The notes beneath the pieces are model-generated. The model did not search any database. It was not told the origin of the DNA and saw only the letters and a program-made list of their open reading frames with translations. From assembly GCA_010094025.1 (NCBI GenBank), contig ML991781.1, forward strand, positions 1 to 64,000: 64,000 nt of DNA. The letters run 5' to 3'. This stretch comes from Viridothelium virens (Eukaryota > Ascomycota > Dothideomycetes > Trypetheliales > Trypetheliaceae). This document shows, piece after piece, positions 33,303-45,653 of this stretch (positions are counted from its first letter, which is position 1; each line of letters begins with the position of its first letter). Made by a program: the position numbers and the translations under genes.

Positions 33303-33510
33303 TAGACGTGGCTATCAGCAATGAATACCAGAAATGCCACGAGACCAGAACCGTGCAGCAAGATCGAGCGTTAGAAACCAAGACATGTCATTCCTGGTGA
33401 TTTGTAGCAAGTTGCTAGATACAAGCTACATGAAATTGCCCAGGCCTCCGTACACCGAAAAAAAGTATCGTCAGGAACTGAATGTCCGCCTCCATGGCCC
33501 AATCCATAGT

Positions 33511-34080
33511 CTATCGCTTCTTGCCTTGGTTTTCTTTGATCACCTTCTTCACAATCTTCTGTTCCTCGATCAGGAACGCGCGCACAACTCTGTCTTTCAC
33601 GCAGTTGGCGCAGCGCGAGCCGCCGTAAGCACGCTGGACAGTCTTTTGGGGACGTGAGATGGTTGCATATTCGCGAGGACGGAGGGCGGGAATCTATATA
33701 GACTAGTTGTCAATATCGCGGTAGTTGATAGATCGCCAAGTAGCGAGATGCTGGGCAAAAACATACGCCTGAGAGCTTGCTCCCGCAGTCACCGCATTTT
33801 GGGGTTGTGCCTTTCTTCTTGATGTGCAGATATCGCAGCTCGCCACCAGGAGTCTTGATGACGCGAACTTTGTTTGATTTGGTATTGTACCTGTATTTTT
33901 GCATTAGATTATTAGCTTTTACCCACGACCGCTCTCAAAGTTGCAAAGTATACTGCGCGGCGCGTTTTGCAATGATAGACTTACGGATGCCTCCGGCGCT
34001 ACGTCTTGCAGTCAGCATATGTCAAGAGGCTAGAGATAGGGAAGCAGGTATCTTACGTATGTAAGTCTGTTAGAAGGCAT
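33511..34080 (-). CDS. RPL34: 60S ribosomal protein eL34
   Basis: Exons 34080-34057, 33998-33985, 33890-33767 and 33693-33511. They encode [40 protein letters not shown].. [10 protein letters not shown], then [48 protein letters not shown]. The CxxC pairs and the AYGGSxCxxCVxDR block identify eL34 of the large ribosomal subunit. The first two exons are only 24 and 14 nt, typical of intron-rich ribosomal protein genes. It is transcribed away from PRP8. Confidence 0.95.
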
Positions 34081-34452
34081 CTTGACGGCTGTTCAATGTC
34101 GTTGTTGATGTTCGTCGAAGGGTCGTGATGCCAAAATTCTAGATTGGATGTGCGTCGCCAAAACTTCGGCTCTATGCTAAATTAGGAATAGCGCGAATAT
34201 TTACATCTTCATCACGACTCACCACGGCGGACAAAGCTTCAGCATCTCCACTGCACCTCATTCGAGCCTCTGAGGAGTCCACACCCATCGATTCCTCTAG
34301 GCGCATGCTCAAATTCAGTGGGACTCGCTCCAAGATTGGGTTGTCTTGAAGTTGAAGGACACCTAAGTTCTTTACCCAACGCGAAGGCCCCTCGCGGTGC
34401 CCTTCAGCGTGTTTTTCTATTCCCCGATACTCCCTCTACACGCGCCATCATC
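34081..34452. promoter_or_regulatory. bidirectional promoter, eL34 / PRP8
   Basis: 372 bp between the divergent starts of two housekeeping genes. The PRP8 frame stays open upstream of its ATG, but the ATG at 34453 begins the conserved Pro-rich start. No further motif assigned. Confidence 0.6.
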
Positions 34453-37400
34453 ATGGCTCCCCTTCCTCCTCCGCCTCCCCCAGGCTGGGCCCCCCCTCCT
34501 CCTCCTGGCGCACCTCCTGGAATGTCTGGCGCTCCCCCTCCCCCAGGCTACCGTCCTCCAACTGATCCTCAAATCGCCAAATTCGCTGCTAAAAAGAAAG
34601 AATGGCTGCGCTCGCAACGGCAACGCTTCGGCGAGAAGCGAAAGGGCGGATTTGTAGAGACGCAGAAGGCAGACATGCCGCCGGAGCATCTTCGCAAGAT
34701 TGTCAAAGATATTGGGGATGTGAGCCAGAAAAAATTCAGTAGCGATAAGAGAAGCTATCTCGGCGCACTGAAATTCATGCCACATGCGGTACTAAAGCTT
34801 CTGGAAAACATGCCGATGCCGTGGGAAAGTGCGCGAGAGGTCAAGGTACTGTATCATGTGAATGGGTGCCTGACGCTCGTGAATGAGGTACCCAGGGTTA
34901 TCGAGCCCGTCTTCCATGCGCAGTGGGCTACGATGTGGGTATGCATGCGGAGAGAAAAGAGCGACAGGAGGCATTTCAAGAGGATGCGATTCCCACCATT
35001 TGATGATGAAGAACCTCCGCTGTCTTGGTCGGAGAATATCGAGGATGTGGAACCCTTGGAACCAATTCAGATGGAACTGGATGAGAATGAAGACGGTCCA
35101 GTCGTTGAATGGTTCTATGAGCATCGACCGCTGCTGGATTCTTCTCACGTCAATGGCCCTAGCTACAAGCTATGGAATCTGACGTTGCCACAGATGGCCA
35201 CGCTATATCGGCTAAGTCATCAGCTTCTAAGCGATCTGGTGGACAGAAATTATTTTCATATGTTTGACCTTCCAAGCTTCATGACTGCCAAGTCATTAAA
35301 CGTTGCGATACCCGGCGGACCGCGCTTCGAGCCTCTCTACAAAGATGTCGATCCGAACGATGAAGACTTCGGCGAATTCAACGCTATCGACCGCATAATC
35401 TTCCGCGCACCTATCCGAACCGAATACCGCGTCTCTTTCCCTTTCTTGTATAATTCAATGCCCAGGAGTGTCAAGGTTTCGTGGTACTCCTATCCACAAA
35501 TCGTCTACGTTCGCGTGGAAGACCCTAGCCTTCCGGCTTTCTATTTCGACCCTGTAATTAATCCCATTTCTTCCCGCTCTGTCGCTCCGAAGAATATCAC
35601 GATTAGCCATGAAGACGAGGTCTTTGGCCATGGAAACATGGAAGACGATGAGTTTGAACTTCCAGGCCAGGTTCAGCCATTCCTTGCAGGCGAGGAGCTT
35701 TACACCGAGGATACTGCGTCTGCGATTGCGCTTTGGTGGGCTCCTTATCCGTTCGACAGGCGTTCTGGTCGCATGATACGTGCGCAAGATGTGCCTCTGG
35801 TCAAGCAGTGGTATCTCGAGCATGTTCCACAAGGCCAGCCGGTGAAGGTGCGAGTGTCGTACCAGAAGCTGCTCAAGTCATATGTCCTAAATGAACTGCA
35901 CTCAAAGCCGCCCAAGGACTTGAACAAACAAAATCTCATGCGCTCCTTGAGAGGCACGAAATTCTTCCAGCAGACGACTATTGATTGGGTCGAAGCTGGT
36001 TTACAAGTTTGTCGGCAAGGGTTCAATATGTTGAACCTTCTCATTCATCGCAAGAACCTAACGTACCTCCATCTGGACTACAATTTCAACCTAAAGCCCA
36101 TCAAGACTTTGACAACGAAGGAACGGAAGAAGTCACGTTTCGGAAATGCATTCCATTTGATGCGGGAAATCCTGCGATTGACCAAGCTTATCGTGGATGC
36201 TCAAGTTCAGTATCGTCTGGGCAACATTGATGCGTTCCAACTTGCAGACGGCATTCACTATGCCTTCAATCACGTCGGCCAGCTTACTGGTATGTACCGC
36301 TACAAGTACAAACTCATGCATCAAATCCGGTCCTGCAAGGATTTGAAGCATCTCATCTACTATCGCTTCAACTCCGGCCCTGTCGGTAAGGGTCCTGGCT
36401 GTGGCTTCTGGGCACCTGCTTGGCGTGTGTGGCTCTTCTTCATGCGTGGTATCATCCCGCTTCTGGAACGATGGCTGGGCAACCTGTTATCTCGTCAATT
36501 CGAAGGTCGTCATTCCAAGGGTGTTGCGAAGACAGTCACGAAGCAACGTGTTGAGTCCCACTTTGATCTCGAGCTCCGGGCTTCAGTCATGGCAGACTTG
36601 ATGGACATGATGCCTGAAGGTGTCAAGCAGAATAAAGTAAACACCGTCTTACAGCACCTTTCCGAGGCATGGCGATGCTGGAAGTCAAACATTCCTTGGA
36701 AGGTACCTGGGTTGCCTGCACCAATTGAAAACATTATCTTGCGCTATGTCAAGAGCAAAGCTGATTGGTGGATCTCTGTCGCACATTACAACCGCGAACG
36801 GATTCGGAGAGGTGCAACGGTGGACAAGACGGTCGCAAAGAAGAATCTTGGCCGTTTGACGCGACTGTGGCTGAAGGCCGAGCAAGAACGTCAACACAAT
36901 TACATGAAGGATGGCCCATATGTCTCTTCCGAAGAAGCTGTCGCCATTTATACCACGACTGTCCACTGGCTTGAATCACGACAATTTCAGCCTATCCCCT
37001 TCCCCAGCGTCTCCTACAAGCATGATACTAAGATCCTGATCCTTGCTCTTGAGCGTCTTCGCGAAGCATACTCCGTCAAGGGTCGATTGAATCAAAGTCA
37101 ACGTGAGGAATTGGCACTCATTGAACAAGCATATGACTCTCCGGGCACCACGCTCGCACGAATCAAGCGTTTCCTACTTACGCAGCGTGCTTTCAAGGAA
37201 GTCGGCATTGACATGAATGACAACTATAGCAGTATCAATCCGGTCTACGATATTGAGCCAATAGAGAAAATTACGGATGCCTACCTTGACCAATACCTAT
37301 GGTACCAAGCTGATCAGCGCCACCTCTTTCCTGCTTGGATCAAGCCTTCCGATTCCGAAGTACCTCCTCTTCTCACATACAAGTGGGCACAGGGCATCAA

Positions 37401-38424
37401 CAACCTTGGCAAAGTTTGGGAGACAGCTGACGGAGAATGCAATGTCATGATTGAGACGCAACTATCCAAGGTGTATGAGAAGATTGATCTGACACTTCTT
37501 CAACGTCTTCTCCGTCTCATTATGGATCACAATTTGGCAGACTACATTACAGCAAAGAACAATGTTCAACTCAATTACAAGGACATGAATCATACCAACG
37601 GCTACGGGATGATCCGCGGTCTGCAATTCTCCGGCTTTGTCTTCCAATATTATGGCTTGGTCATCGATCTACTGCTGCTCGGCTTGCAACGTGCTTCCGA
37701 GATTGCCGGTCCTCCGAAGAGTCCAAATGATTTCCTGCAGTTCCGAGACCGTGAGACGGAGAGCAAGCATCCTATTCGCCTCTACACAAGATACATCGAT
37801 CGCATCTGGGTGTTCTTCCGGTTCACTGCTGATGAGTCGAGAGACCTTATTCAGCGTTTCCTCACCGAACAGCCCGATCCAAATTTCGAGAATGTCATTG
37901 GATACCGCAACAAGAAGTGCTGGCCGCGCGATTCTAGGATGCGCTTGATGAGACACGATGTCAATCTTGGTCGGGCAGTCTTCTGGGATCTAAAAAACCG
38001 GTTGCCACGGTCTGTAACAACCATCGAATGGGATGATACTTTTGCCAGCGTTTATAGCCGTGACAATCCCAACCTCCTGTTCTCTATGTCTGGTTTCGAA
38101 GTTCGCATTCTGCCAAAGATTCGCAATCAAAACGACGAATTTCCCGTCAAGGATAGTGTATGGTCACTCGTGGACAGCACGACCAAGGAGCGTACTGCGC
38201 ACGCCTTCTTACAAGTGACGGAGGAAGACATCCAAAAATTCAACAATCGGATCCGACAGATCCTCATGTCTTCTGGGTCCACGACATTCACCAAGATTGC
38301 TAACAAATGGAACACAAGTCTGATCGCGTTGTTCACATATTATCGTGAGGCTGCCGTTTCAACCGTCAACTTATTGGATACCATTGTGAAGTGCGAGACG
38401 AAGATACAGACTCGTGTCAAGATT

Positions 38425-38456
<32 letters not shown>

Positions 38457-41400
38457 GCCAGCCGTCTTCTATACACCAAAAGAGCTTGGTGGTCTTGGTA
38501 TGATCTCAGGCTCCCACATTCTCATTCCAACAAGCGACAAGCGTTGGTCCAAACAGACCGATACCGGTGTCACGCATTACCGTGCAGGCATGTCTCATGA
38601 CGAGGAGACCCTCATACCAAATATTTTCCGCTACATCATTCCCTGGGAGGCCGAGTTCATCGACTCTCAACGTGTGTGGACAGAATATTCTCAGAAGCGG
38701 CTAGAAGCTAACCAGCAGAATCGACGCCTTACCCTTGAGGATCTTGAGGATAGTTGGGATCGTGGTCTTCCGCGTATCAATACGTTGTTTCAAAAAGATC
38801 GCAGCACGCTCAGCTTCGACAAAGGATTCCGTGCTCGCACTGAGTTCAAGACATATCAGCATATGAAGAGCAATCCTTTCTGGTGGACCAGTCAGCGTCA
38901 TGATGGCAAGCTCTGGAACCTCAACGCTTACCGTACCGATGTCATTCAAGCTCTTGGTGGTGTAGAAACCATCCTCGAGCACACCTTATTCAAGGCGACA
39001 GCTTTTCCGTCCTGGGAGGGTCTCTTTTGGGAAAAAGCCAGCGGTTTTGAAGGTATGGAAACCATATTTGGACAAATATGTCCGGGCACTCCCCAGCAAA
39101 TTTCACACGCCAGCGAGCGGACACTTTTTGCATGACTGTATTGTCTGATATCAGAGTCCGGGCAACCCCCAGCAATTTTTTCCCGCGTCATCCCCAGCAA
39201 TTTTTCCGCTTCAGCGAGCAGACACTTTTTTTCGCTTAACTGTATTGTCTAATGAAGCTAACATTCGTTCAGAGTCTATGAAATTCAAGAAGCTCACCAA
39301 TGCCCAACGATCTGGTCTCAATCAGATCCCGAACCGACGTTTCACGCTCTGGTGGTCCCCAACGATCAATCGCGCCAATGTCTACGTTGGTTTCCAGGTT
39401 CAGCTTGATTTGACAGGCATCTTTTTGCACGGCAAGATCCCAACTCTGAAGATTTCACTCATTCAGATCTTCCGAGCTCACTTGTGGCAAAAGATTCACG
39501 AGTCCGTTGTCATGGATCTGTGTCAAGTGTTTGATCAGGAGTTGGAGGCCTTGGGCATTGAGACGGTGCAGAAGGAGACCATCCATCCTAGGAAGTCGTA
39601 CAAGATGAATAGCTCTTGCGCTGACATCTTGCTCTTCGCTAGTCACAAATGGAGTGTGTCAACACCCTCTTTACTCTACGACACCAAGGACAACATGGGT
39701 GCGAACACGACGAACAAATTCTGGATTGATGTGCAGCTCCGGTATGGTGACTACGACTCGCATGATATTGAAAGATATACTCGCGCCAAGTTCATGGACT
39801 ACACACAAGACAGCATGAGCATTTATCCTTCTGCTACCGGTCTTATGATTGGCATTGATCTTGCTTATAATCTCTATTCTGCCTACGGAATGTATTTTCC
39901 TGGTCTGAAGCAGTTGGTTCAGCAAGCAATGGCAAAGATCATGAAGGCAAATCCTGCGCTGTATGTTTTGCGTGAGCGTATTCGAAAGGGTCTTCAGCTG
40001 TACGCTTCGGAGAGCAACCAGGAATTCTTGAACTCGCAGAATTATTCTGAGCTTTTCAGCAATCAGATCCAGCTTTTCATCGACGATACCAACGTTTATC
40101 GCGTGACCATTCACAAGACATTTGAAGGCAACTTGACGACGAAGCCAATCAATGGCGCAATCTTCATTTTCAACCCACGCACAGGTCAATTGTTCCTTAA
40201 GATTATCCACACAAGCGTCTGGGCGGGACAAAAGCGTCTTGGTCAACTAGCAAAATGGAAGACTGCAGAAGAGGTCGCTGCACTGATCCGATCCCTACCC
40301 GTAGAAGAACAGCCCAAGCAACTCATCGTTACTCGAAAGGGTCTATTGGATCCTCTTGAAGTTCATCTCCTTGACTTCCCGAACATTTCAATCCGTGCCT
40401 CCGAGCTGCAGCTACCCTTCCAAGCTGCCATGAAAGTCGAGAAGCTTGGTGATCTGATCCTGCGTGCGACTGAGCCACAGATGGTCCTTCTCAACCTTTA
40501 CGACGAATGGACGAAGACAATCTCGTCCTACACCTGCTTCTCCCGCCTCATCCTCATCCTACGCGCCCTGCATGTCAATCAAGACAAGACGAAACTCATT
40601 CTCCGACCGGACAAGACTGTCATTACGCAGGAGCATCATATCTGGCCTACTTTGTCGGACGAAGACTGGATCAAAGTCGAATTGCAGCTCCGCGATCTCA
40701 TTCTCAATGACTATGGCAAGCGAAATAATGTCACCACAAGTTCTCTTACTCAGTCTGAAGTTCGCGATATTATCCTTGGTATGGAAATATCAGCTCCGTC
40801 GATGCAGCGTCAACAGGCTGCAGAGATCGAAAAACAGCAACAAGAGCAACAGCAACTCACTGCAGTCACGACAAAGACGCAGAACGTCCATGGCGAAGAT
40901 ATCATCGTGACCACGACGTCACAGTTCGAGCAGCAAACGTTTGCATCCAAGACGGAATGGCGCTCGCGCGCCCTCGCCACTTCAAACCTCCGTACCCGAG
41001 CCAATAATATCTATATCTCCTCTGACGACCTTAACGAGAGCGACGATAGCTTCACATACATTATGCCCAAGAATATCCTCCGTCGCTTCATCACCATCGC
41101 GGACCTTCGCGTCCAGGTAGCCGGTTACCTCTACGGCTCCAGTCCCAAGGACGCAAAACAGATCAAAGAAGTCAAATGCATTGTCATGGTTCCCCAACTC
41201 GGCTCAACAACCTCCGTCTCCCTACCGCATCAGCTCCCTCTCAGCACCAACAACAACGAGTTCCTCCGCGACCTCGAGCCTCTCGGCTGGATCCACACAC
41301 TTGCTGGCTCCGAGCCCCACGCCCTCGGCGCCCCCGACGTGACGCAACACGCCAAACTGATGAACCGCCACTCCTCCTGGGACCGGCAAACCGTCACCAT

Positions 41401-41788
41401 GACCGTCTCCTTCACCCCCGGCTCCGTCAGCCTTTCCGCCTTCGCCCTCACGCCGCACGGCTACAAGTGGGGCGCCGAGAACCGCGACACCTCCTCCACC
41501 GACCCGCCCGGCTTCAATCCCGGCGCCTACTCCGAGAAGGCGCAGCTGCTGCTCAGCGATCGGATCCGCGGCTTCTTCCTCACGCCTGTCGAGGACGGCC
41601 GGTGGAACTACGCGTGGTTGGGTGCGGCGTTTGGGAATTTTGCGAGGGAGGGCGGTGGTGGGGATAAAGTGGAGGTGGCGCTGGATACGCCGAAGAGATA
41701 TTATGATGAGGGGCATCGGCCAGTGCACTTTAGGAATTTTGCGGAGTTGGAGGATGTCTGGGTGGATCGGAGTGACAACTTTGAGTGA
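34453..41788 (+). CDS. PRP8: pre-mRNA-splicing factor PRP8
   Basis: Two exons, 34453-39052 and 39273-41788, give 2371 residues. The protein is the central U5 snRNP scaffold that holds the spliceosome's catalytic RNA core. The Pro-rich start (about 1-40) is followed by [29 protein letters not shown] and [12 protein letters not shown], then the large reverse-transcriptase-like, linker and endonuclease-like regions, RNase H-like region and C-terminal JAB1/MPN domain (about 2130-2340). The length and all blocks are as expected. The single 220-nt intron (39053-39272; GTATGG, branch GCTAAC, CAG) falls inside the second Glu codon of GFEESMKFKK and is filled by family B repeats. The protein is uninterrupted once spliced. 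No intein is present. Confidence 0.97.
39055..39138 (+). mobile_element. family B mini-MITE B3a inside the PRP8 intron
   Basis: Begins at the 5' splice site with a decayed left end (ggacaaatatgtccgggc), then ccccagcaaatttcacacgccagcgagcggacact and an intact right end catgactg followed by TA (39139-39140). It makes up the first 40% of the 220-nt PRP8 intron. Confidence 0.75.
39154..39242 (+). mobile_element. family B mini-MITE B3b inside the PRP8 intron
   Basis: A second, left-truncated unit beginning gtccgggcaacccccagc, with an internal repeat of ccccagcaattttt, and ending cttaactg plus TA. Both B3a and B3b are followed by the same TATTGTCT, so B3b probably arose by duplication of B3a with its flank and not by a new insertion. 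30 bp of ordinary intron with the branch site follow. Confidence 0.7.
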
Positions 41789-42724
41789 GTGGGAGGGAAG
41801 TGGAACGAGGCTTGTGAATTGAAAGAGACGAGACAGTGGCGGGGAGGAGAACATGGAAAAGGGACGGGGAATCATTGTTATAAGATGGCGAATGGCGAAG
41901 ATGAATTCTTGCCACAACATCCATGCAAGTTGAGGCATAGACCACTGAATATGTACATTTAAGTAGCTCTACGAAATTGCAGAGAACTAATAATTTGTGC
42001 TCTGAACTATTGTTGATGATACCGCTTTTAGATCCTAACTCATGGAGCGAGACCAAAATTCAAGCTGGAATAAGATGATTGTGTGGATCACTGCTTGTCC
42101 TTGCTACAATCTGTATAGTATCGGCACATGCAAGTTAACCCATCTTTCTGTTATGTGATTCATCGATGCTATCGATTCTGGCAGGTGGAGCACAGCTCGG
42201 TTTGGAGGTAGTCGCTAGGGTGGATTCAGATGCAGGCTCATCCCTGGATTCTAGGTGTATACAGCTTCTAGCAGCCACCTAGATTCTAGAGAATCCGTCC
42301 TCTTCTCTGATTTCATGTCACTACAATTGCATAATAAATACGTTCTTTAATAAGTGACAAGAAAAAAAAAATAGCTTCTTATCTACATTGAATAAATCCA
42401 CAACTTTTAGGAACACTTGTGTACACTGATATTCATACGTTGCATTCTCAGAAGAGATAACTGGTGCAGTCGCTCTTACTCATTGAGGGGCCACATGAAT
42501 TCCCGATCAATCTTGCAGAAGTACACTGGTTATGAAATTCTGGATTTTAGAATAAATTGACTGGGGGTCTCCTAGACTGGATTTTATAATAATAGAAATC
42601 GTCGACCAGTCTTCCAAGAATACACTCGTCATGAAATTCCGCTTTGGCCAAATCGGGCGTGCCGCTTTTTGTGTCACTCGCGTCATGGGTTAAGGTTATC
42701 ACTGGTACTTGTGAGCCCAGGTCG
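41789..42724. other. intergenic, no gene seen
   Basis: 3' regions of PRP8 (plus) and the ankyrin gene (minus) face each other here. AT-rich with a poly-A run at 42361-42371. No further feature. Confidence 0.5.
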
Positions 42725-45653
42725 TTAACCTTCCGCATTCGCGGAAGATGATTCGAGTCCGAATTCTCCTCTAATATCTTCTTCTCCTTCGCAGGGGGAG
42801 GCATAAAGGTCCAGAATATCCTGCTCGTCGAATATATCTTCACTGTCTTCTATTGGAAATTCCTCATCAGCTTCGCAAGAAGCATCATCTTCATCATCGA
42901 TGCTGTAAACTTCTTGCTCGATCACGGACCCACGTTGCTGCCGTCGCTCCAGAGAGAACATCCTTGGGTCTTCTGGACAGTTAGGAGGCCAGCTTGGAGG
43001 ATCGTACCAATATGGACAAAGATGCTCCATCCCACACCAGAGCTTCTCAAAGTCTTGGCGACTATAGTTCTGATGTTTCTGATCGTACCAAGGTTTTCTT
43101 GGGGCACAGTACGCTTTCCGAAGTTCGGCGATGTCATACCCGTACTCCGTTAAGATAGAGTCCCACAGATCTCCCTTGAACCCACCCACCTGCCCTTCGT
43201 GTTCGTGATATTTCTCGTCAAATCCCGCTCTCATAACTGTGATGCCCCTTTCGTCCCGTGTAGATAAGTTTGCACCGTTCGAGAGCAAGAACTTCAGAAT
43301 CTCTTTACAGCAATTCTGCTGGCAAGGCTTGGCCGCTGACAATAGATCGTGCATCAATGTAGCCGCAGGTAGCTCCATATTCTCATGGTCAACTTGGAAA
43401 ACACCATTGATATCCATTCCTCTCTCAGAGAGAGTTTTTAGAAGTTCGATCCAGTGTGCCAGATTACATGGAGGAGACTCGATACCGGGTGCTATATGTC
43501 GCATAAAGCTATCTTCACCTACAAGACCTGTCTTGATATCGATAAATCCTGGATCGAGGTCAAGCAGGCATTGCAAGCCTTGCTGTACGCTGTCAGTCCA
43601 AGCAAACATGGCCGTGATTATAAAAGGGAGACTAATTACCGGATCTGGGTAGGCCCATATGTTTCCAATGGCGCGCCGCCTCGATTGGGGACCCACCCCG
43701 AATTTATGAGGAATCGTTGGGTCTGCACCTGCTTCAAGCAACAATTTTCGGCACTCCGTCCTTGTTGCGGCTCCGGAGTCTTGGTCAACCATGCTAGCAC
43801 GATACCATGTAAGTTTCACTCCTCTGCACATCGCTGGAATAAACGTACTCGTATTCTAGTTTCTTACACATCACATTCTCGTCGATGTCTACCCCAGCTT
43901 CGATAAGAAACTTAGTCATTGCCGGTTGTTCCAGAGCATACTGCTTTTTTTTAGTATAGGTCGAAGCATACCTTACCGTGGTTGGGGGGCTCCTCAACTG
44001 GTAATTAATACAATGTTATTTCGACTTTACTGTTATGACCTTGCTGGTCAATGTTAACACCGCCTTAACATGGGCCAACATGGTCATAACAGTTGAACTG
44101 AGGTAACATTGTATTAATTACCAGTTGAGGAACCCCCCAGCCGCGGTAAGGTAGTCATGATAGCTCTTACATTGAGAAGTGGGACGCCGTGCGTGTCATG
44201 GTCCCACACTGTGGCCTCGCCCTTCTGAAGCATAGTAAGGAAGCCTTTCATGTTTCCTCGTCGCACATACTCGAACACTTCGGCGCCACGCTCATGTACG
44301 ATGCCTACACAGAGCCGAGGACTGAAGGAGAAAAATCCGTCGCGTTTTGCACGCTGATGAAAGCTAATGTTCAGAGTTGCGTTGTTTAGTCGGGGGTGAT
44401 CCAACATCACGGTCAACATTGCTATAAATTCTTTCTCCCGTGAGGCACTTTCTGCATCTTCCCGAAAGAGTTGTCTACGTCTTGTTGTTAGCGTGAAAGT
44501 TCCGTATACTGTCATAAGCTTCTTCATCTGCTGTTCCTGAACGATCCTGGTTTGCTTCGGTATCGCTGTCGCACTGCCTAGCGAGCACATAAGTAGGATA
44601 TCGCCGTAGTCGTAAATGAGAGGTTTGCGTACTGGCTTTGTTGACTTGAATGGAATCTGCACAGGTAAGCAATCCCTTCGTGTACTTTAGATCGCATGTG
44701 TTGAATGGCGGAGTCTCCTTCCGTGATAGCTCTGGTGTATGTGAACCCTTAGAGTCTTCTACTTCGTACAACATCTGTTCCGATATAGACTCGAGCAATG
44801 CCTCCAGGTCGTCAATTATTTCCTGTGTATCTCCGTTGAAGCTTATATCCTCTTCTTGCGTAGAAAGCTTGCAGAGCCGATCAATGCTGCTTAAGACTTT
44901 CTCATATTCAGTCAGTGGCTCGGCAGCTCTCACGTCTTTGGAAACATCACAACGTCTTTGCTTGTTCGTACAAGCATTGGCTTGGATACTGGGGGACCCT
45001 TGAGAGAGCCGTTCTCGAAATGATCTCAGAAGCTCAAAGATATGTTCAAGTTGGTTCCGAGACATTCCTTCCATCCGCTCGACCTTCGCATTTAACAGAT
45101 CGAGTTCTTTTCGAAGCTCTGCATGTCTCTGTGTGGAATCTTCTCTCAGCTCTTCAACCTGGTCATGAACGGTATCCAACTTCGAGCTATGGTGCTGTAT
45201 CTGCGTCGAGTTTCGCTGAACGTAGCTCGTCAGTAGTAAGCCTATGTTCACCTCAATTACATCGACATGCAGGTTGACCTCTGTCCAGATTTTTTCCAAC
45301 TCTTTCTCTTTCAAAATTGTCTTGACCTGCTTCCATGCTCTACCTACTAGGCTATCATTGCGGACGATCTGAATTCTTTGAATGGTGTTCTCATATCGCT
45401 TGCAATCTTCTTGACAAAGCCTGATAATAGTGGAAAGGGCTTCTAGATCAGCTCTTTCACGGGCGAATCGTACTGCCGGACTCTTGGAGACTTTTCGCAA
45501 CACTAGGTGAAGCTTGCGTATCGCGGTAACCAGACTTTGGACCAGTCTCGGCTGATGCTTGACGGTTGAAAGGGTTTGATAGACGAATTTAGTAGACTTT
45601 AGCGCAGCTTCCGCAAATGCGACCACACTTGTCACGATACTGACGACATCCAT
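42725..45653 (-). CDS. ankyrin-repeat protein with fungal STAND-type N-terminus
   Basis: Exons 45653-44763, 44656-44171, 43940-43849 and 43793-42725 keep phase and give about 845 residues. The first intron (GTAGAA...GTGCAG) is the least certain. Residues 1-130 (MDVVSIVTSVVAFAEAALKSTKFVYQ...) resemble the helical N-terminal domain common in fungal NACHT/ankyrin proteins, followed by a coiled coil (about 150-215). Ankyrin repeats follow: GVPLLNYALEQPAMTKFLIEAGVD, ECRKLLLEAGADPT and ILKFLLSNGANLSTRDERGI. The tail is very acidic. The second intron (43941-44170) contains family A copy A4. No ATPase domain is present. The role is unknown; a signalling or incompatibility-type scaffold is possible. 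Confidence 0.8.
43971..44151. mobile_element. family A foldback MITE A4 inside an ankyrin-gene intron
   Basis: 181 bp with TA on both sides (43969-43970 and 44152-44153). It makes up most of the 230-nt intron 43941-44170. Without it, about 47 nt with GTAAGA, branch TACTAA and CAG remain, a normal intron. The splice signals lie outside the element. Closely related to copy A5. Confidence 0.88.

Larger units (their letters stand above)
32201..33510. other. intergenic with two MITEs
   Basis: Promoter of the phosphatase-like gene, family A copy A3 (32545-32731) and family B copy B2 (33224-33302), then the 3' end of eL34. No gene seen. Confidence 0.5.

Noticed and set aside
39053-39272. PRP8 read as broken, with a stop after [11 protein letters not shown]
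   Set aside because: A GT-AG intron with a good branch site restores the conserved [11 protein letters not shown] join exactly, so the gene is whole.
39053-39272. Prp8 intein
   Set aside because: No intein blocks (Cys start, HN end) and only 220 nt; it is a spliceosomal intron with MITE sequence.
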